64,000 nt of DNA from Sandaracinus sp. (GTDB taxonomy: Bacteria > Myxococcota_A > Polyangia > Polyangiales > Houyiibacteriaceae), in NCBI GenBank assembly GCA_020633125.1, contig JACKEH010000011.1:1-64000 (forward strand), written 5' to 3'. Below, in pieces: positions 62,201 to 64,000 of the stretch. The position numbers were made by a program, and so were the translations under genes. Position 1 is the stretch's first letter; every line of letters begins with the position of its first letter. Below the pieces are notes generated by a model that searched no databases, was not told the DNA's origin, and worked only from the letters and a program-made list of their open reading frames with translations.

Positions 62201-62557
62201 GGTCGTACCAACTCGCCGTGGCAGAGCGACGGGCTTGTGCTTTCGCGTAGAGCCGTCGGCCTGCGATCCCTCTTGCCGCCAATAGGAGGGCAGGGAGGTT
62301 CGCGGAATCACGACACCCAATAGTGCCAAGTCGATCCGAGCTGGGAGTACGCGTAGGTGCCGCTTCGCGTGCTTCCGACCCGCACCCACCGACCGGAGGG
62401 TTCCTGGAGGAGGATCTGCACCTCTTCGTTCGGCCTCTCGAGGTAGCCCGACAAACGCAGATCAGAGGTGGGGCTCACGACCTGGCCGTCGAACGGGCTG
62501 GTTTATACACGCCGACGCCAGCAGCGCCGCGATCAAGGGAAGGATGGGACGTTTCAT
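59285..62557 (-). pseudogene. large lipoprotein with MopE-like motif and EEP nuclease/phosphatase domain, many frameshifts
   Basis: A gene of about 1090 codons read in several frames. ATG 62557 starts a lipoprotein signal (MKRPILPLIAALLASAC). Blocks of coding quality follow on the minus strand: to about 62310 (SPTSDLRLSGYLERPNEEVQ); from 62282 to about 61830 (WYDLYSFRENIF and the metal motif CDGRDDDCNGLVDDRC); from 61679 to about 61200 (WATDPATLRDNDRVYAATVE, ending FSFLTWNLARWG); and from about 61160 to 59285 with an endonuclease/exonuclease/phosphatase domain: FQEVWQ, ALIAGDFNVDG, LSDHRPVAARF, then a C2-like end. At least five single-base shifts are needed to join them. The intact form would be a surface nuclease or phosphodiesterase. 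Confidence 0.6.
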
Positions 62558-63198
62558 CAGAAGGCCTCGGGAAGAAGGGAGGACAGATCGGAGAGCGACG
62601 CCTCGCAGGGGAAGCGCGCGCAGGGGATTCGGCGAGGGTCGACGGGTCGACGTCGGCGCCGCAGAGGGCGCGGGCGAGGAGGTCGACCCGGGTGGCGGGC
62701 TCGTCGGACAACGCTCGCGACGAGCGGCGGCGATGTCGGGGGCGAGCCGAAGGGCGCACGGCTCAGCAGGCGAGGGCGTGGTCAGGAAGACGTGACCTGG
62801 TTCGTTCTGCGCCGGCAGACGCGCGTGCCACGAACGCCCTCGGTGTTCGGTCTCGAGGAGCTGAACACCTTCGGCGCCTTGCCAGGCCAATGCGACTCCT
62901 TCGGGGACTTCGACGTCTTCTGGCCACGCGTCCTCCGCGTGCAGCGTCAGCTCGCGTGGCTCGTCGCTCGCCGAGAGCTCGAACGCGGGGCCGACGACCC
63001 GATCACCAAGGGAGGGAGGAATCGTGGCGAGCAGGGGCGCTTCGACGAGCTCCGCCCCACGGCGTGCTTCCAGGATCGGGCGCGCGTTTCGAGGTCGGGC
63101 GTCGAGCCCGTTCCTCCCGGTCCGGAGCAAGCGGCGGCCGCGAAGATGGACGGAATGAGGCACCATCTCAATGCCGACTGAGTTGCCGTGAGTCGCAT
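62557..63198 (-). pseudogene. lipoprotein of unknown function, two frameshifts
   Basis: ATG 63198 starts a lipoprotein signal, MRLTATQSALRWCLIPSIFA then AAACSG. After about 40 residues the frame shifts near 63089 to a beta-rich stretch (VVGPAFELSASDEPRELTLH, VALAWQGAEGVQLLETEHRG) and again near 62690 (VDLLARALCGADVDPSTLAE), to a stop that overlaps the ATG of the next gene as TGATG. The overlap shows that it and the nuclease gene form one operon. Domain not recognised. Confidence 0.5.
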
Positions 63199-63485
63199 GC
63201 CGTATCGACTACTTCGAGTCGTTCTTGGCGGCGAGCCGACTCACCTGGGCATGATTTGGCAGATCCGTCACATGGCGCGCGGACGGTCGAAATTGAGACG
63301 GTTATGGCGCTGTTGTGGTCCGCGGTGACTCCGTCGTGCGTCCGCGGAAGCGCAGAGGGCCTGGGCGGGATTTGGCCGTTCTATCGGCCTAGCGTGTCAG
63401 AGACGTGAGAGGTCACTCGTGAAGAGGTCGCACGTGGCGCCGTCCATCGTCGGTCGTCGGCGCTGCGGCTTGGGGGCACCAAAAG
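63199..63485. other. intergenic region near the right edge
   Basis: No gene recognised; GC content is lower than in the neighbours. It should contain the promoter of the minus-strand lipoprotein-nuclease pair. Confidence 0.3.
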
Positions 63486-63517
63486 AAAAGGGGCGCACCC
63501 GAAGGCGCGCCCCTTTT
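63486..63517 (-). terminator. intrinsic terminator of the IgGFc-domain gene
   Basis: An 11-base perfect stem AAAAGGGGCGC (63486-63496) with its complement at 63507-63517 and a ten-base loop, with U runs on the minus-strand side. It ends 18 bases before the stop of the gene at 63535. Confidence 0.8.
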
Positions 63518-63534
63518 GCCTCGTGCCGACGCCT

Positions 63535-64000
63535 TCAGATCAGAAGGATCTCTTCGAGGTTCAACCCCGCCGGGTACGCGTACGAGGTGAAGAGGCCCAT
63601 GCCGAACACTAGGACGCCGAACGGGTCACTCGACTCCATTCGGTGGGTCCCGCCGCTGATCGGGACGATGCCGGTCTCGCGATCGCCGCCCGCGGTCCAG
63701 GTCGGGTTGATGGGACTGCCATCCAGCGTGATCGATTGACCCGGACTGCGAATCACGAGGATGTAGTTCTGGCCGTCCGTGCTGGCGTTGTACGAAGTGG
63801 GCGCCACGAAGGTGTAGTCCCGCCGGAACTGCTCGCGCGGCGGCACGATCAGCATGGCTGGGTCGCCTCGATCTGCTTCGGGTTCGGAGGCCTGTTGCCC
63901 CACGAGAAACTGGGAGACCAGGATGCCCCGGTCGGCCGACACCTGGGCCGGCGAGGTGATCGAAAGCTCTCGCCACTGCCCAGCGCTGAGCGCCAATGTA
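63535..64000 (-). CDS. IgGFc-binding-domain surface protein, 3' part only
   Basis: The last 155 or so residues of a gene that continues beyond the right edge; the true start is outside. The sequence matches the IgGFc-binding N-terminal-type domain as found in myxobacterial surface proteins: FLVGQ, GDPAMLIVPPREQFRRDYTF, APTSYNASTDGQNYILVI and GGTHRMESSDPFGVLVFGMG, which end a repeated beta domain. The protein is probably a large secreted or outer-membrane-linked adhesin. It is followed by a good terminator. Confidence 0.75.
   Translation of the reverse strand, partial: TLALSAGQWRELSITSPAQVSADRGILVSQFLVGQQASEPEADRGDPAMLIVPPREQFRRDYTFVAPTSYNASTDGQNYILVIRSPGQSITLDGSPINPTWTAGGDRETGIVPISGGTHRMESSDPFGVLVFGMGLFTSYAYPAGLNLEEILLI

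Noticed and set aside
1..64000. CRISPR arrays, tRNA and rRNA genes
   Set aside because: No regular 25-40 base repeats with spacers, no cloverleaf with a GTTCRA-type T loop and no rRNA segment were found by eye; a covariance search would settle it.

Overview
The window is a high-GC (about 65-70%) bacterial chromosome segment that looks like a myxobacterium of the Sandaracinaceae/Polyangia type. The signs are several Hanks-type Ser/Thr kinases and a pseudokinase with proline-rich linkers and single membrane anchors, many small lipoproteins with Asp-Ala-Gly-rich linkers after the lipidated cysteine, an IgGFc-binding-type surface protein, a MopE-like metal-binding motif, and GTGA start/stop overlaps in operons. 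The assignment is inference from gene content only. No rRNA, tRNA or CRISPR array was seen.

Layout. 0-15 kb is mostly core: a PLP sugar aminotransferase, a PpiC isomerase with a GNAT enzyme, a LysR/GST divergon with a visible LysR box, the heme gene hemA with a CcsA/HemX membrane protein, thioredoxin, a membrane pseudokinase, dut, pnp and rpsO. 15-25 kb is accessory: a lipoprotein, three paralogues of an unrecognised ~155-residue family (16.0, 20.3 and 22.6 kb), a DUF222/HNH nuclease, an AT-richer toxin-tail fragment, an IS5-type insertion that splits the middle paralogue, gene remnants, and two further unrecognised genes. I read 20.0-24.6 kb as the debris of a polymorphic-toxin locus with its immunity genes. 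25-40 kb holds HtpX, TPR proteins, a phosphotransferase/PpiC/double-thioesterase operon, an aldehyde dehydrogenase, pirin, a haloalkane dehalogenase, a probable 4-hydroxybutyryl-CoA dehydratase with its iron-sulfur ligands, and a kinase with a cyclase-like tail. 40.7-42.2 kb is an IS110/IS1111-type element whose right end is a candidate bridge-RNA locus. 42-64 kb carries secreted hydrolases, an amidase, a CDGSH protein, a Ca-type P-ATPase, an M32 carboxypeptidase, TerC, a second kinase, a Cys-tetrapeptide-repeat lipoprotein, rnc, a DUF4863 protein, and a run of secreted proteins that leaves the right edge inside an IgGFc-binding-domain gene.

An important caveat: about ten genes (30.7-35.4, 42.6, 58.5 and 59.3-63.2 kb) have frameshifts or a stop that restore a good protein if one base is changed, several at C or G homopolymers. 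They may be true pseudogenes or base-calling errors; sequence alone cannot separate these. Most other genes are intact.
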